This document shows positions 8,822-17,427 of a stretch of 64,000 nucleotides of DNA, in pieces. The stretch is from Spelaeicoccus albus (lineage in GTDB: Bacteria > Actinomycetota > Actinomycetes > Actinomycetales > Brevibacteriaceae). The notes under the pieces were generated by a model. The model was not told the DNA's origin. It saw only the letters and a list, made by a program, of their open reading frames with translations, and did no database searches. The first letter of the stretch is position 1, and every line of letters begins with the position of its first letter. Location of the stretch: assembly GCF_013409065.1 (NCBI RefSeq), contig NZ_JACBZP010000001.1, positions 868,001 through 932,000 on the forward strand, given 5' to 3'. The position numbers and the translations under genes were made by a program.

Positions 8822-9289
8822 CTAGAGCCGCGGGAACTGCTCGTCGTCCTCGCCGCGTCGGTCGATGCCGCGTTCGACGAGCATCATGGCTCCGAACCCC
8901 AGGAAAAGCGCGACGAATGCGATGAGGAACGCAATGAGCCCGATCGTGATCTGCCGAGCAAAAATCCATTCGAGGATCCCGCTGATCAGCGCAACGGTCA
9001 ACGAGAGCTTCAGACCGGTTTTCATGGTGATCGGCGGTTTGGCCGGGGCGTCCGGCGTGGCTCCGACCGGTTCGGCCCGCGACTCGGCCCCGGAGCCCGT
9101 CGCTGCGCGAGCCTGCTCGTCCGGCGCCGTATCGTCGGCCTCGGTCTCCTGCGCTTGCCCGGACTCGGGCTCGGTAGTGCCCGGCGACGACTCGGCGGTC
9201 TCGTCCGGCTGCTCGGAATCCGACCCGGCGTCCGGCGTTGAATCGTGCGCGGACGTTCGCTCGGAAGGATCGAAAGATTGTGATGACAT
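8822..9289 (-). CDS. Acidic membrane protein of unknown function
   Basis: A protein of 155 residues. The first 85 are Ser/Glu/Asp/Pro-rich and probably disordered. Two membrane helices follow (about 93–112 and 114–138), then a short charged tail (ERGIDRRGEDDEQF). It lies 60 bases downstream of the guanidinium exporter gene on the same strand and may be co-transcribed with it. No domain is recognised. Confidence 0.65.
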   Translation of the reverse strand: MSSQSFDPSERTSAHDSTPDAGSDSEQPDETAESSPGTTEPESGQAQETEADDTAPDEQARAATGSGAESRAEPVGATPDAPAKPPITMKTGLKLSLTVALISGILEWIFARQITIGLIAFLIAFVALFLGFGAMMLVERGIDRRGEDDEQFPRL

Positions 9290-9349
9290 CGCACCCGCAG
9301 TCTACCGGTCGAGTTCGCGCGTTTTCTGAGAGCCGGCTGATTCGTCGAA

Positions 9350-9664
9350 TCAGTGCAGCACCTTCAAGCCGACGACTCCCGCCACGATCAGCATGAGGCA
9401 GCCGATGCGCGCCGTCGTGACCGGTTCGCCCAGTGCGACCATGCCGAAGACCGCAGTGCAAACGGCACCAATGCCCACCCACACCGCATATCCGGTGCCG
9501 ACCGGGAGCGTGCGTAACGCGATTCCGAGACCGGCCATGCTCAAGGCCAGCGCAACGATGAACGTCACCGACGGCCACAACCGGCTCAGCCCGTGCGAGA
9601 GGCCAAGAGCCGACGCCCACACCGCTTCCAGAACTCCCGAGACGATTAAAACTGCCCACGCCAT
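9350..9664 (-). CDS. gdx: SMR-family guanidinium exporter
   Basis: A protein of 104 residues with four membrane helices, of the small multidrug resistance family, SugE/Gdx branch. The N-terminus MAWAVLIVSGVLEAVWASAL carries the essential membrane glutamate (E13) and the Trp/Ser pattern typical of Gdx rather than EmrE. Gdx proteins form antiparallel dimers and exchange guanidinium for protons. A class III guanidine riboswitch lies in the leader, which strongly supports this substrate. AAGGAG stands a few bases before the start. Confidence 0.93.
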   Translation of the reverse strand: MAWAVLIVSGVLEAVWASALGLSHGLSRLWPSVTFIVALALSMAGLGIALRTLPVGTGYAVWVGIGAVCTAVFGMVALGEPVTTARIGCLMLIVAGVVGLKVLH

Positions 9665-9694
9665 GACGACTCCTTCGAATGATTCGTGATCAAT

Positions 9695-9731
9695 CGCCGT
9701 CGTCGTTCCGGGTACGGCTGCCTCGTCCGGG
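9695..9731 (-). promoter_or_regulatory. Class III guanidine riboswitch (ykkC-III)
   Basis: On the minus strand the leader of the exporter gene reads CCGGACGAGG, then CA, then GCCGTACCCGG, a short AACGACG loop, and ACGGCG. These blocks match the compact guanidine-III aptamer in order and spacing. The first CCGG can pair with the second CCGG, and GCCGT with ACGGC, giving the interlocked pseudoknot of this class. It ends about 30 bases before the start codon, so translation control at the AAGGAG site is likely. The call rests on recalled consensus, not a covariance search. Confidence 0.9.
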
Positions 9732-9825
9732 AAAATGCTCTATCGTTCAGGATCTCAAATCGGGGCGCCCGGTGCATCCCGAAGCGTGGTCGGATTCGTC
9801 ACCCTCCATCCGCCGTTGCCGTCGC

Positions 9826-9923
9826 CGAGTGGCGGCGAATGGCTGTCCACGGCGCTCCCCTGCCGCCGAGTGGTGGCGAATGGCGGCAAAATCGCAGATT
9901 TTGCCGCCATTCGCCACCACTCG
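9826..9923. repeat. Palindromic intergenic repeat, site 2
   Basis: The palindrome at 9867–9923 has 27-base arms beginning CGAGTGGTGGCGAATGGC and a three-base centre. Its inner stem reads GGCAAAATC against GATTTTGCC, changed on both arms relative to other sites. A single unit, GAGTGGCGGCGAATGGCTG, precedes it at about 9828–9846. It lies between the riboswitch leader of the exporter and the stop of the trehalose-phosphatase fusion gene. Confidence 0.93.
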
Positions 9924-9953
9924 ATGGAATGGGCCGCTACCGGGAATGACCCC

Positions 9954-12650
9954 CTACGTTGCGGCGGCGTCCAGGCGTCTGGCGCAGCGGATGTACCCCA
10001 AATGCGAGTACGCCTGCGGATGATTGCCCAGATGACGCTCCGGAACCGGGTCGAACTCCTCGGCCAGCAGCCCGGTCGGCCCCATCAGCTTGGTCAACCG
10101 TTCGAAGAGTTCGCTGGCGTCGTCGTAGCGGCCAAGTGCCAAGAACGACTCGATCAGCCATGTCGTGCAGATGTGGAATCCGCCTTCGAGGCCCGGCAGG
10201 CCGTCATCGTAGCGGTACCGGAACACCGTCGGCCCCACCCGCAAATCACGTTCGACGGCTTCGACGGTCTTGGCAAAGCGCTCGTCGTCGACCGGCAGCA
10301 GCCCCGACAAACCGATTTGCAACACAGCGGCGTCCAGATCGTCGCTGTCGTAGGCCACCGCGTAGGACTGGGCCTTGTCGCTCCATCCCTCTTCCAGCAC
10401 CTCGGCGGCGATCGCCTGGCGCAGCGGTTCCCACGACGACGGCACCTCGATGCCGTGACGCCGTCCGATACGCAGCGCCCTGTCAATGGTGACCCAGCAT
10501 TGCACCTTGGTGTACACGTGATGGCGCGGCGCGCGTCGGGCTTCCCAAATACCGTGATCCGGATCGGTCCAGCGGCGTTCGACGGCAGTGACCATCTGTT
10601 CGACGAGCCACCAATGCTCGTCGTCGACCTCGCCGAGCGTCTCCGTGAGCCGGTCCAGCAGTTCGGTGATGGGGCCGAACACGTCGAGTTGCACCTGGTG
10701 TTCGGCCGCGTTGCCGACCCGCACGGGTCGCGATCCGGCGTATCCGGGAAGCCCGTCGAGCACGGATTCCGTCGAGAGCGCCGACCCGTCCACGGTGTAG
10801 AGCGGGTGAAGCTGCTCGGGGCCGTTCGACCTGTCAAGTATCCGGTGCAGCCAGTGCAGAAAGCCGATCGCCTCGCCGGTCGATCCGAGTGACAACAGTG
10901 TGTCGACGGTCATGGCGCCGTCCCGCAGCCAGCAGTACCGGTAATCCCAGTTGCGGGTGCCGCCAATGCCTTCGGGCAACGATGTCGTGGCCGCCGCGAC
11001 CACGCCGCCGGTCGGCGCGTGGCACAGCGAACGCAGCGTGATGGCCGAGCGCGATACCAGCCCGGACTGGTATTTCGGGATGTCGAGACCGGCGACCCAT
11101 TCGGTCCACCAGCGTGAGGCCTGCCTGCGCAATTCGGGTTCTTCACTGGCATGGATGGCCCGCGCATCGACGCTGCCGCCGCAACTCAGGGCTATCACGA
11201 CCGGCCGGCCGTCCAACGGGACCTCCGCCACGGCCGTGTCCGAATTGCCGTCCGGGAATATGGTGAACTCGACGCCGGGCGCGTGCAATTCGATCGGCTC
11301 GGCGGTGCCCTGCACCGCGATCCCGTCCTCGGTCTTTTCCAGCCGGGTCGGTGCCGTGCCGTAGTCGAGCCGCGGCGCGAAAGTGATGCTGGCCGGCCGG
11401 TCGCCATCGAGCACCCGCACCAGCGTCGTGATGTTTTCGTCCGACGGCGCCAGATAATCGGTCGACTTGAAGCCCGGCCACCGGGTTTCAACCATTGCCG
11501 TGCCCGCGACGTAACGCTGCGACAGCGATTTCGACCCGCCGGGCGTGCCGATCGCGAAATACCCGGCGGCTTCGGTGCCGAGGATCTCGGAAAACATGGA
11601 CGCCGAGTGCGGCAGCGGATGCGGCATCCAGCAGATCCGCCCTTCGGGGTCGATCAACGCGCTCGACTGCCCGTTGGCGATCAGGCTGTGCCGTTCGATC
11701 GGCACCGACGAGCGGCCGAACAGCCACGCACGACGCAGATCATAGAGCGTGGCCAGCACGAGCGACACTGTCGCGGGATCCGGCACTGTCACGGCGGCGG
11801 CCGTGCGCGCATCGTCGTCCGCCCCGACGACCTTGATCCCCAGGTCCGGCCCCTGCAACGTGGCCAGCGCGCGCTCGTCCGACGTGTCGTCGCCGATGTA
11901 CATCGCGGCGGACGAACCGAGCCGCGAACGCAGCGCCCGCAGCGCGGCGCCCTTTGACGTGTGGACGACGGACAAGTCGATGACCTGCTTGCCTTCGGTG
12001 GCGTACACCTGCAGCCGCTCGGCGATATCGCGGACGTCGCCGAGCACCTTTTCGCGCACGTGCGGCTCGACGCCGCGCACGTGAATGGCCAAGCCGGCGG
12101 GCTTTTCCTCAATCCGGACTCCCGGGCGCTCGCGAGCGATGTCCCCGGCGTCCGACCGCAGGCTGGCCAGCTTGTCGGCAAGGGTGGCCGGCAACGCCGT
12201 CACCGTGTCGGACGTGAATTCGCTGCCGTGCGAGCCGACCAGATGCACCTCGACCGGTAATCGCGACATCGCTGCGAGATCGCGCAACGACCGGCCGGAG
12301 ATGACGGCTACCTCGGTGGCAGGCAGCGTGGCCAGCGCGCGCATCGCAATGACGGACGCAGGCAGCGGATACGCCTGGCTCGGCACGTTCACGATGGGAG
12401 CGACGGTGCCGTCGTAGTCCGTGGCGACGAGCAGTTGCGGCGTCCGGGACAGTGAGACGAGCCGTTCCAGGAGGGCGGGCGAGAGCTGCCCGGCCGCCCG
12501 TCCGAGGTCGGTCAGCGGCCGCGCGTGCGGGGACGCCGGATCCCAGCCCTCGACCTCGGGCGCCAAGCTGGCCGGCGGAATTGCCGGCACGTGGTCGCGC
12601 ACGATCGGAACGCCGGTTGTGGTGGTGAGGTCGTCATTATCGTCGGTCAT
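9954..12650 (-). CDS. Trehalose-6-phosphate phosphatase fused to GH15 trehalase/glucoamylase
   Basis: A fusion of 898 residues. Residues about 65–320 form a HAD-type trehalose-phosphatase (OtsB): VATDYDGTVAPIV holds the nucleophile and acid/base Asp pair, ISGRS and LVGSHGSE are OtsB motifs, and GDDTSDERAL is the Mg-binding motif. Residues about 325–890 form a glycoside hydrolase family 15 domain of the mycobacterial trehalase type, with ANGQSSALIDPEGRICWM at its start and GGTRNWDYRYCWLRDGAM in the active-site region. OtsB makes trehalose from trehalose-6-phosphate; GH15 trehalases split trehalose to glucose. One polypeptide could thus turn trehalose-6-phosphate into glucose. No otsA is adjacent. 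The fold order and motifs are clear; the GH15 substrate is inferred. Confidence 0.88.
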   Translation of the reverse strand: MTDDNDDLTTTTGVPIVRDHVPAIPPASLAPEVEGWDPASPHARPLTDLGRAAGQLSPALLERLVSLSRTPQLLVATDYDGTVAPIVNVPSQAYPLPASVIAMRALATLPATEVAVISGRSLRDLAAMSRLPVEVHLVGSHGSEFTSDTVTALPATLADKLASLRSDAGDIARERPGVRIEEKPAGLAIHVRGVEPHVREKVLGDVRDIAERLQVYATEGKQVIDLSVVHTSKGAALRALRSRLGSSAAMYIGDDTSDERALATLQGPDLGIKVVGADDDARTAAAVTVPDPATVSLVLATLYDLRRAWLFGRSSVPIERHSLIANGQSSALIDPEGRICWMPHPLPHSASMFSEILGTEAAGYFAIGTPGGSKSLSQRYVAGTAMVETRWPGFKSTDYLAPSDENITTLVRVLDGDRPASITFAPRLDYGTAPTRLEKTEDGIAVQGTAEPIELHAPGVEFTIFPDGNSDTAVAEVPLDGRPVVIALSCGGSVDARAIHASEEPELRRQASRWWTEWVAGLDIPKYQSGLVSRSAITLRSLCHAPTGGVVAAATTSLPEGIGGTRNWDYRYCWLRDGAMTVDTLLSLGSTGEAIGFLHWLHRILDRSNGPEQLHPLYTVDGSALSTESVLDGLPGYAGSRPVRVGNAAEHQVQLDVFGPITELLDRLTETLGEVDDEHWWLVEQMVTAVERRWTDPDHGIWEARRAPRHHVYTKVQCWVTIDRALRIGRRHGIEVPSSWEPLRQAIAAEVLEEGWSDKAQSYAVAYDSDDLDAAVLQIGLSGLLPVDDERFAKTVEAVERDLRVGPTVFRYRYDDGLPGLEGGFHICTTWLIESFLALGRYDDASELFERLTKLMGPTGLLAEEFDPVPERHLGNHPQAYSHLGYIRCARRLDAAAT

Positions 12651-12822
12651 AGCGTTTCGCTCTGTTCTCGATGAAGCCGTTAAGAATTATCCGCTCGAGG
12701 TGTACCGGCAGCGGTTCTGCATTTCCTGACTTGACGGTCCGTTGCGTGGTCAAGCGTACCCGCGCGCGGCGTACCGGATGGTCAGCCACGGCCGACCATG
12801 TCGCAACTTCGCCCGCGCCGAT

Positions 12823-13431
12823 TCAGCTCTTTCGCGCCAACCGGCGAGCCGTGACCGCACCCAGGATAAACAGGACACCGCTCATCACGGCAACCGCGCC
12901 GACCAGACCCATGACGGTCAGCGCTTCCATATGGACGAAGATGCCCAAGACTACCGCGAGCGCCACGTGCAGCGCTCCGCTGACCATCCAGTCCTGGCTG
13001 CCCTTCAGCCGCCGTCGCATCAGCACCGCGAACGTGATGTCGAGGCCGCCGTGAATGAGCGCCCAGGCGAATACCACCCAGTGGAATTGATCGACGTCGG
13101 CGCCCATCACGCCGCACGCGATTGCCGCAGCGCCCAGCACTATCGATACGGCGGCGTCCACGACGACCGTCAAACGCATTGCACCGGTGATCCGTCGCCC
13201 GAGGCCGAACTGCACGATCCCGAACACGATCAGATAGACCGCGATCAGGTATTCGACGGTGCCGACCGGGACCTGCAATTTCAGCGCTTCGGTGCTCTCG
13301 CGCTGCCAAAAGACCGTGACGACGCCGATCGCGGCGCACCAAATGCCGCGCGTCAGTTCGAACTTCCAAAAGTCGAGGACGCCGGACGGCGTGCGGGCCG
13401 GCAGGGCGCTGCCGGCTAGATCTTTGCTCAC
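12823..13431 (-). CDS. DUF308/HdeD-like membrane protein
   Basis: A protein of 202 residues with about six membrane helices arranged as hairpins, in the style of the HdeD/DUF308 family. The start is a GTG with GGAGG almost touching it. No catalytic motif is visible. It follows trehalose-fusion gene 5' sequence at a gap of about 170 bases that contains no gene. HdeD relatives are linked to acid or envelope stress, but no specific role can be assigned. Confidence 0.7.
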   Translation of the reverse strand: MSKDLAGSALPARTPSGVLDFWKFELTRGIWCAAIGVVTVFWQRESTEALKLQVPVGTVEYLIAVYLIVFGIVQFGLGRRITGAMRLTVVVDAAVSIVLGAAAIACGVMGADVDQFHWVVFAWALIHGGLDITFAVLMRRRLKGSQDWMVSGALHVALAVVLGIFVHMEALTVMGLVGAVAVMSGVLFILGAVTARRLARKS

Positions 13432-13471
13432 CCCTCCAGTCTAGGACCGGTCCGGTCGCCGTCGGGGTCCC

Positions 13472-13514
13472 CCTGCCCGCCCGGCCGGGCAGGTAGGTAT
13501 CGTGTGACTCACAC
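13472..13514. promoter_or_regulatory. Dyads upstream of whiB
   Basis: Two inverted repeats lie in the region between the divergent DUF308 and whiB genes: CCTGCCCG–N6–CGGGCAGG (13472–13493) and GTGTGA–C–TCACAC (13502–13514). The second is a compact regulator-type operator. Either could control whiB; the binding protein is unknown. Confidence 0.45.
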
Positions 13515-13627
13515 CACATCCGCTTGCCGGCTGGTCAGACCGATCGGCCGTCGGACATCGACACCATCGACGTCCACGCGCGACGGGCACGCCAACCCGG
13601 TGTCCGTCAGGAAAGGAAGTATTGACA

Positions 13628-13882
13628 GTGGACATCAACATCCCCGAAGCAGCGATGCCGGCTTGGGACAGGCTCGCTAAAGTCCTCGAGACGACGCAGA
13701 CGCCGTGCCAGGCAATGCCGGATTACTGGCAGACGCCGGAGAAAGCCACAATGCGCAAGGCCGCGCAGATGTGCAATTCGTGCCCGGCATTGCAGGCGTG
13801 CGCCAGATACGCTCGTACAGCCGGCGAACCGAGCGGCGTGTGGGGCGGCACCATGCCGGGGCGCAGGGCAGCCAACCGGTAG
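13628..13882 (+). CDS. WhiB-family Fe-S transcription factor
   Basis: A protein of about 84 residues with the four WhiB cysteines that ligate a [4Fe-4S] cluster: one in TPCQ, then the CNSC pair and the Cys of LQAC. The turn motif GVWGG follows, then a basic C-terminus (GRRAANR). WhiB proteins occur only in actinobacteria and their phages, usually working with a sigma factor. The GTG at 13628 has AAGGAAG eight bases upstream; an in-frame TTG at 13622 is too close to that site. It precedes argS by 29 bases. The member subtype is not certain. Confidence 0.92.
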   Translation: MDINIPEAAMPAWDRLAKVLETTQTPCQAMPDYWQTPEKATMRKAAQMCNSCPALQACARYARTAGEPSGVWGGTMPGRRAANR

Positions 13883-13911
13883 GGCCCAATCTGTAGGGCA
13901 GAATAGATACC

Positions 13912-15735
13912 GTGCCATCTTCGACCCATGTCTCTCAGTTGCTCGCCGCCGCCGTCCAAGACGCGTACCGGTCCGCCCTCGACCTCGACATCACTCAGGA
14001 CGACGCGCAGATCCGCGTGTCGACGCGCCCCGAGGCCGATTACCAGTGCAACGCCGCAATGGGAATCGCCCGCAAGGTCGGCAAGCCGCCGCGCGAGGTC
14101 GCCCAGGCCGTTGCCGACACTCTCCTCCAACCGGGCGACGCCGACCGGCTGATCGCGGCTGCGGAGGTCGCCGGACCCGGATTCATCAACATCCGCATCG
14201 GAGACGACTGGCTCGGCTCGGCCGTGGAGCAGGTGGTCACCGACGAGAGGTGCGGCGTCCCGGCCGCCTCATCGCCAAAGCGCTTCGCCCTGGACTACTC
14301 CAGCCCGAACGTGGCCAAGGAGATGCACGTCGGCCATCTGCGCTCGTCCATCATCGGCGATGCAGTGGCCCGGATTCTGCGGTTCGCCGGGCACGAAGTC
14401 CTGGCGCACAATCATTTGGGCGACTGGGGAACGCCCTTCGGCATGCTCATCGAGCATTTGCGCGACGTCGACTTCGGCGCGGCCGATGCCGAGGACGCCG
14501 ACAACCCGGCCACGCCGACCATTGCGGACTTGAACGCGTTCTACCAGCAGGCGCGGGTGAAATTCGATTCCGATCCGGAATTCGCCGACCGGGCGCGCCA
14601 CCGCGTGGTCCTGCTCCAGTCCGGGGACGAGCCGACGCTGAAGCTATGGCGGATGCTCGTTGCCGAATCGACGCGGCATTTCGAGCAGGTGTATTCGCTG
14701 CTCGGGATCGGGTTGACCGAAGACGACGTCTACGGCGAGAGTTTCTACAATCCGGTGCTTGCCGACGTGGCGACCGAGCTCGAGGACAAGGGGCTGACGT
14801 CGATCAGCGACGGCGCGCTGTGCGTGTTCCCGCCCGGATTCACGGGCAGGGAGGGCGAGCCGCTGCCGCTCATCGTGCGCAAGCGCGACGGCGGGTACGG
14901 ATACGCCGCAACTGATCTGGCCACTGCGCGCTATTGGCTCCTCGAGCGGAAATGCGATGAGCTGCTGTACGCCGTTGGAACGCCGCAGTCGTTGCACTTC
15001 CGGATGGTGTTCGAAGCAAGCAGGCAGGCCGGCTGGCTCGGCGAGGAGCAGACGGCAACCCATATCGCTTTTGGGTCGATGCTCGGCGCCGACGGAAAGA
15101 TGTTCAAAACGCGCGCCGGCGGCACCATCAAGCTCATTGATCTGCTGGGTGAGGCCATCGACCGCGCACGGGCCCGCTTGGAGCTCGAGGATGCCGGCTC
15201 CGAGGCCGAGGACTCCGACACGATCGCCCGCCAGGTCGGCATCGGCGCCATCAAATACGCGGATTTGTCGTCCGCCCGCGAGAACGACTACGTGTTCGAC
15301 TGGGACCGGATGTTGTCGATGGAAGGCAATACGGCCGCCTACGTGCAATATGCGATCGCCCGCATCAACTCCATCGGTCGGAAAGCGGCCGGCGCGGCCG
15401 GAACCGGGGCCGGTGCGGCTCCCGAAACCGAGGCGGACGCGGCGTCCGGCGCCGTCGTGCTGGGCGAGGAGCCCGAACGGGCTCTCGCGCTGCGGATCCT
15501 GCAGCTGCCCGCGGCGATCGAAGCGGCAATAGGCACCTACGAGCCGCACAAGATCTGCACGTACCTGTTCGACACCGCCACCGAGTTCTCGCAGTTCTAC
15601 CAAAAATGCCCGATCCTGGCACCGACGACGCCGCCGGACGTACGGGCCTCGCGGCTCGCACTGGCGGACGCGACCGGACGGGTGCTTCGCCTGGGGCTCG
15701 GACTGCTCGGCATCGAGTCGCCCGAACACCTCTGA
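13912..15735 (+). CDS. argS: Arginyl-tRNA synthetase
   Basis: A class I synthetase of 607 residues that charges tRNA-Arg. The N-terminal Add-1 domain is followed by the HIGH motif as HVGH in KEMHVGHLRSSIIGD and the KMSK-like loop GKMFKTRAGG. The C-terminal anticodon-binding domain ends HKICTYLFDTATEFSQFYQK. Start is GTG. The protein is somewhat longer than many bacterial ArgS, with an acidic insertion (GAADAEDADNPATP) after the HIGH motif and an Ala/Glu-rich loop before the C-terminal domain. In many actinobacteria argS precedes lysA; here a palindromic repeat and a lipoprotein gene follow. Confidence 0.96.
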   Translation: MPSSTHVSQLLAAAVQDAYRSALDLDITQDDAQIRVSTRPEADYQCNAAMGIARKVGKPPREVAQAVADTLLQPGDADRLIAAAEVAGPGFINIRIGDDWLGSAVEQVVTDERCGVPAASSPKRFALDYSSPNVAKEMHVGHLRSSIIGDAVARILRFAGHEVLAHNHLGDWGTPFGMLIEHLRDVDFGAADAEDADNPATPTIADLNAFYQQARVKFDSDPEFADRARHRVVLLQSGDEPTLKLWRMLVAESTRHFEQVYSLLGIGLTEDDVYGESFYNPVLADVATELEDKGLTSISDGALCVFPPGFTGREGEPLPLIVRKRDGGYGYAATDLATARYWLLERKCDELLYAVGTPQSLHFRMVFEASRQAGWLGEEQTATHIAFGSMLGADGKMFKTRAGGTIKLIDLLGEAIDRARARLELEDAGSEAEDSDTIARQVGIGAIKYADLSSARENDYVFDWDRMLSMEGNTAAYVQYAIARINSIGRKAAGAAGTGAGAAPETEADAASGAVVLGEEPERALALRILQLPAAIEAAIGTYEPHKICTYLFDTATEFSQFYQKCPILAPTTPPDVRASRLALADATGRVLRLGLGLLGIESPEHL

Positions 15736-15786
15736 CGGCCGGCGCCCCGTTCGCCTCCATTGGCACCTCCGCTCTACCTCCTCCCG

Positions 15787-15878
15787 CCGAGTGGTGGCGA
15801 ATGGCTGTGAAATCGGCGATTTCACAGCCATTCGCCACCACTCGGCACGGCGGGAGAGCCATTCGCCACCACTCGGCG
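15787..15878. repeat. Palindromic intergenic repeat, site 3
   Basis: A perfect 59-base palindrome at 15787–15845 with arms starting CCGAGTGGTGGCGAATGGCT. Its inner stem is TGTGAAATC against GATTTCACA: compared with site 1 a C became T on one arm and the paired G became A on the other. A reversed single unit (AGCCATTCGCCACCACTCGG) follows at 15856–15878. It lies between argS and the lipoprotein gene, both on the plus strand. Confidence 0.94.
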
Positions 15879-15951
15879 GTGAGCAGCGCGTCATCCAATC
15901 GTTAATCCCCCGGTAGTTGCAATGTGACCGGCCCGGGTATTCGATATCACT

Positions 15952-16755
15952 ATGACTTCCCCAAGACATACTCAATTTCGCTTGCTGTTCGCCCCCGCGG
16001 TTATCGCCGTGATTGGGCTGACGTTGGCAGGCTGCTCGAACGACGACTCGGGCGACAACGGGTCATCGAATCAAGCGTCGAGCCAGTCCCAGGCCGACTC
16101 GACGCCGAATTCGTCGAAGGATTCGTCGGGCGCCGACAAGGGCTCTGCCCGGAAGTCAACGAAGTCGGACTCGCAGTCCGACAAGTCAGGCACCAAATCC
16201 GACGGCTCGAAGCGCGACGGTTCCAAATCCGACAACCAGTCCGAGGGCGGCAATTCGGACACGAAGTCCGGCTCGAAGAATAACGACAAGAGCGGGTCGA
16301 AGTCCGACTCGCAAGCAAAAGGCTCGTCGGTCGCGCGGTGCCGGTCGAGCCATCTGGCGGCGTCCGTCCGGCATGAACCCGGCGGTGACTCGGCCGGCCA
16401 CACGGGCATCTACGTCGTCGTGAAGAACACCGGACAGTCGCCGTGCCTGATGAAAGGCTACGGCGGATTGTCGTTCGTGGGCCATAGCAACGGAACCCAG
16501 CTGGGCGCGCCGGCCGACCGCACCAAGACACGCGTTCCGTCGGTGGTCGTCATTCCGAACGGGCATGCGCGCGCGCCCGTGCAGATCTCGAACCCCGGCA
16601 ACTACGGCGCCAAGTGCCATCAAACGACAGCCGACGGGTTCCGTTTCTACCCGCCGAACGAAACGCATTCGATGTTCATCAAGAAGTCCATCAAGGCGTG
16701 CGACAACTCGAAGGTGCACCTACTGCAGATGCGGCCGTTCGAGCCGATGAGCTGA
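15952..16755 (+). CDS. DUF4232-type lipoprotein
   Basis: A protein of 267 residues with a lipoprotein signal: charged N-terminus, hydrophobic stretch and lipobox LAGC. A very long Ser/Lys/Asp/Gly-rich linker (about 30–125) leads to a C-terminal domain of the DUF4232 type with conserved Cys residues (VARCRSSHL, SPCLMKGYGG, GAKCHQT, KACDNS). DUF4232 domains are surface-exposed in actinobacteria; function is unknown. The gene is convergent with the DUF421 gene, only five bases apart. Confidence 0.82.
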   Translation: MTSPRHTQFRLLFAPAVIAVIGLTLAGCSNDDSGDNGSSNQASSQSQADSTPNSSKDSSGADKGSARKSTKSDSQSDKSGTKSDGSKRDGSKSDNQSEGGNSDTKSGSKNNDKSGSKSDSQAKGSSVARCRSSHLAASVRHEPGGDSAGHTGIYVVVKNTGQSPCLMKGYGGLSFVGHSNGTQLGAPADRTKTRVPSVVVIPNGHARAPVQISNPGNYGAKCHQTTADGFRFYPPNETHSMFIKKSIKACDNSKVHLLQMRPFEPMS

Positions 16756-16760
16756 CGACT

Positions 16761-17309
16761 CTAAGCGTGGCGCACCAGTTCGGCCGGGACATGTTCGCTG
16801 CCGCGCACGGATTCCAGCAGCTCGGGGTCGATCAGCTCGCCGCGCCGTAAGATGCTGATCTCGCCGGTCGATTCCAGCGTCACGCACGCTACCTCGTTCA
16901 TCGACCGGATGCCGGCCAGCCGCAGCTTGACGTGCACCTCGTCGGGAGTCACGTGCATGCGCACAAGATTGTCGTGGATCATGTTCGAACCCGCCACGAG
17001 GACAACCGGTTTGTTGGTCAGCATGTGGTCGCCACCGCGGAATCGGCGTATCTGTCCGACGGCGGCGTGCAGGCAAAACAGCGTGACAAGCGCGATGATG
17101 CCGGCGGCCATTGTCGGGGTGTATCCCAGCGTCGCGCGCCCGGCGACAGCTCCGAGGGCCAATACCGCCGCCATATCGAAATTCGACATCGTCGCGATGG
17201 CCCGTTGCCCGAGCAAGCGAATCAACAGCAGGACGGCGCAGTAAACTCCCACTGTCGCGGCGATCACCTCGAGCGCTTGAAAGGGCGTAATGCCAATCGC
17301 ATGCCACAT
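16761..17309 (-). CDS. DUF421 (YetF-like) membrane protein
   Basis: A protein of 182 residues. Three N-terminal membrane helices (about 7–85) are followed by a cytoplasmic DUF421 domain (KPVVLVAGSNMIHDNLVRMH, then IRSMNEVACVTLESTGEISI). The start at 17309 is chosen for AGAGGTG seven bases upstream; a longer upstream frame has no family character. YetF-like proteins are widespread and of unknown function. It diverges from the pirin-like gene across about 118 bases. Confidence 0.85.
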   Translation of the reverse strand: MWHAIGITPFQALEVIAATVGVYCAVLLLIRLLGQRAIATMSNFDMAAVLALGAVAGRATLGYTPTMAAGIIALVTLFCLHAAVGQIRRFRGGDHMLTNKPVVLVAGSNMIHDNLVRMHVTPDEVHVKLRLAGIRSMNEVACVTLESTGEISILRRGELIDPELLESVRGSEHVPAELVRHA

Positions 17310-17427
17310 TCCCAACACCTCTTCGTATTCGATCTTCCGCTCGATGCTGCCCCGCGCCCGCTCCCGCAGTGCCGTGTCCGCCCGAAGCCACCTACGTCGA
17401 CTACGATAGCGCCATCGAGGAGGTGCC

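Noticed and set aside
14644-15975. A long frame antisense to argS
   Set aside because: It runs through the repeat and has no recognisable domain; argS on the other strand is certain.
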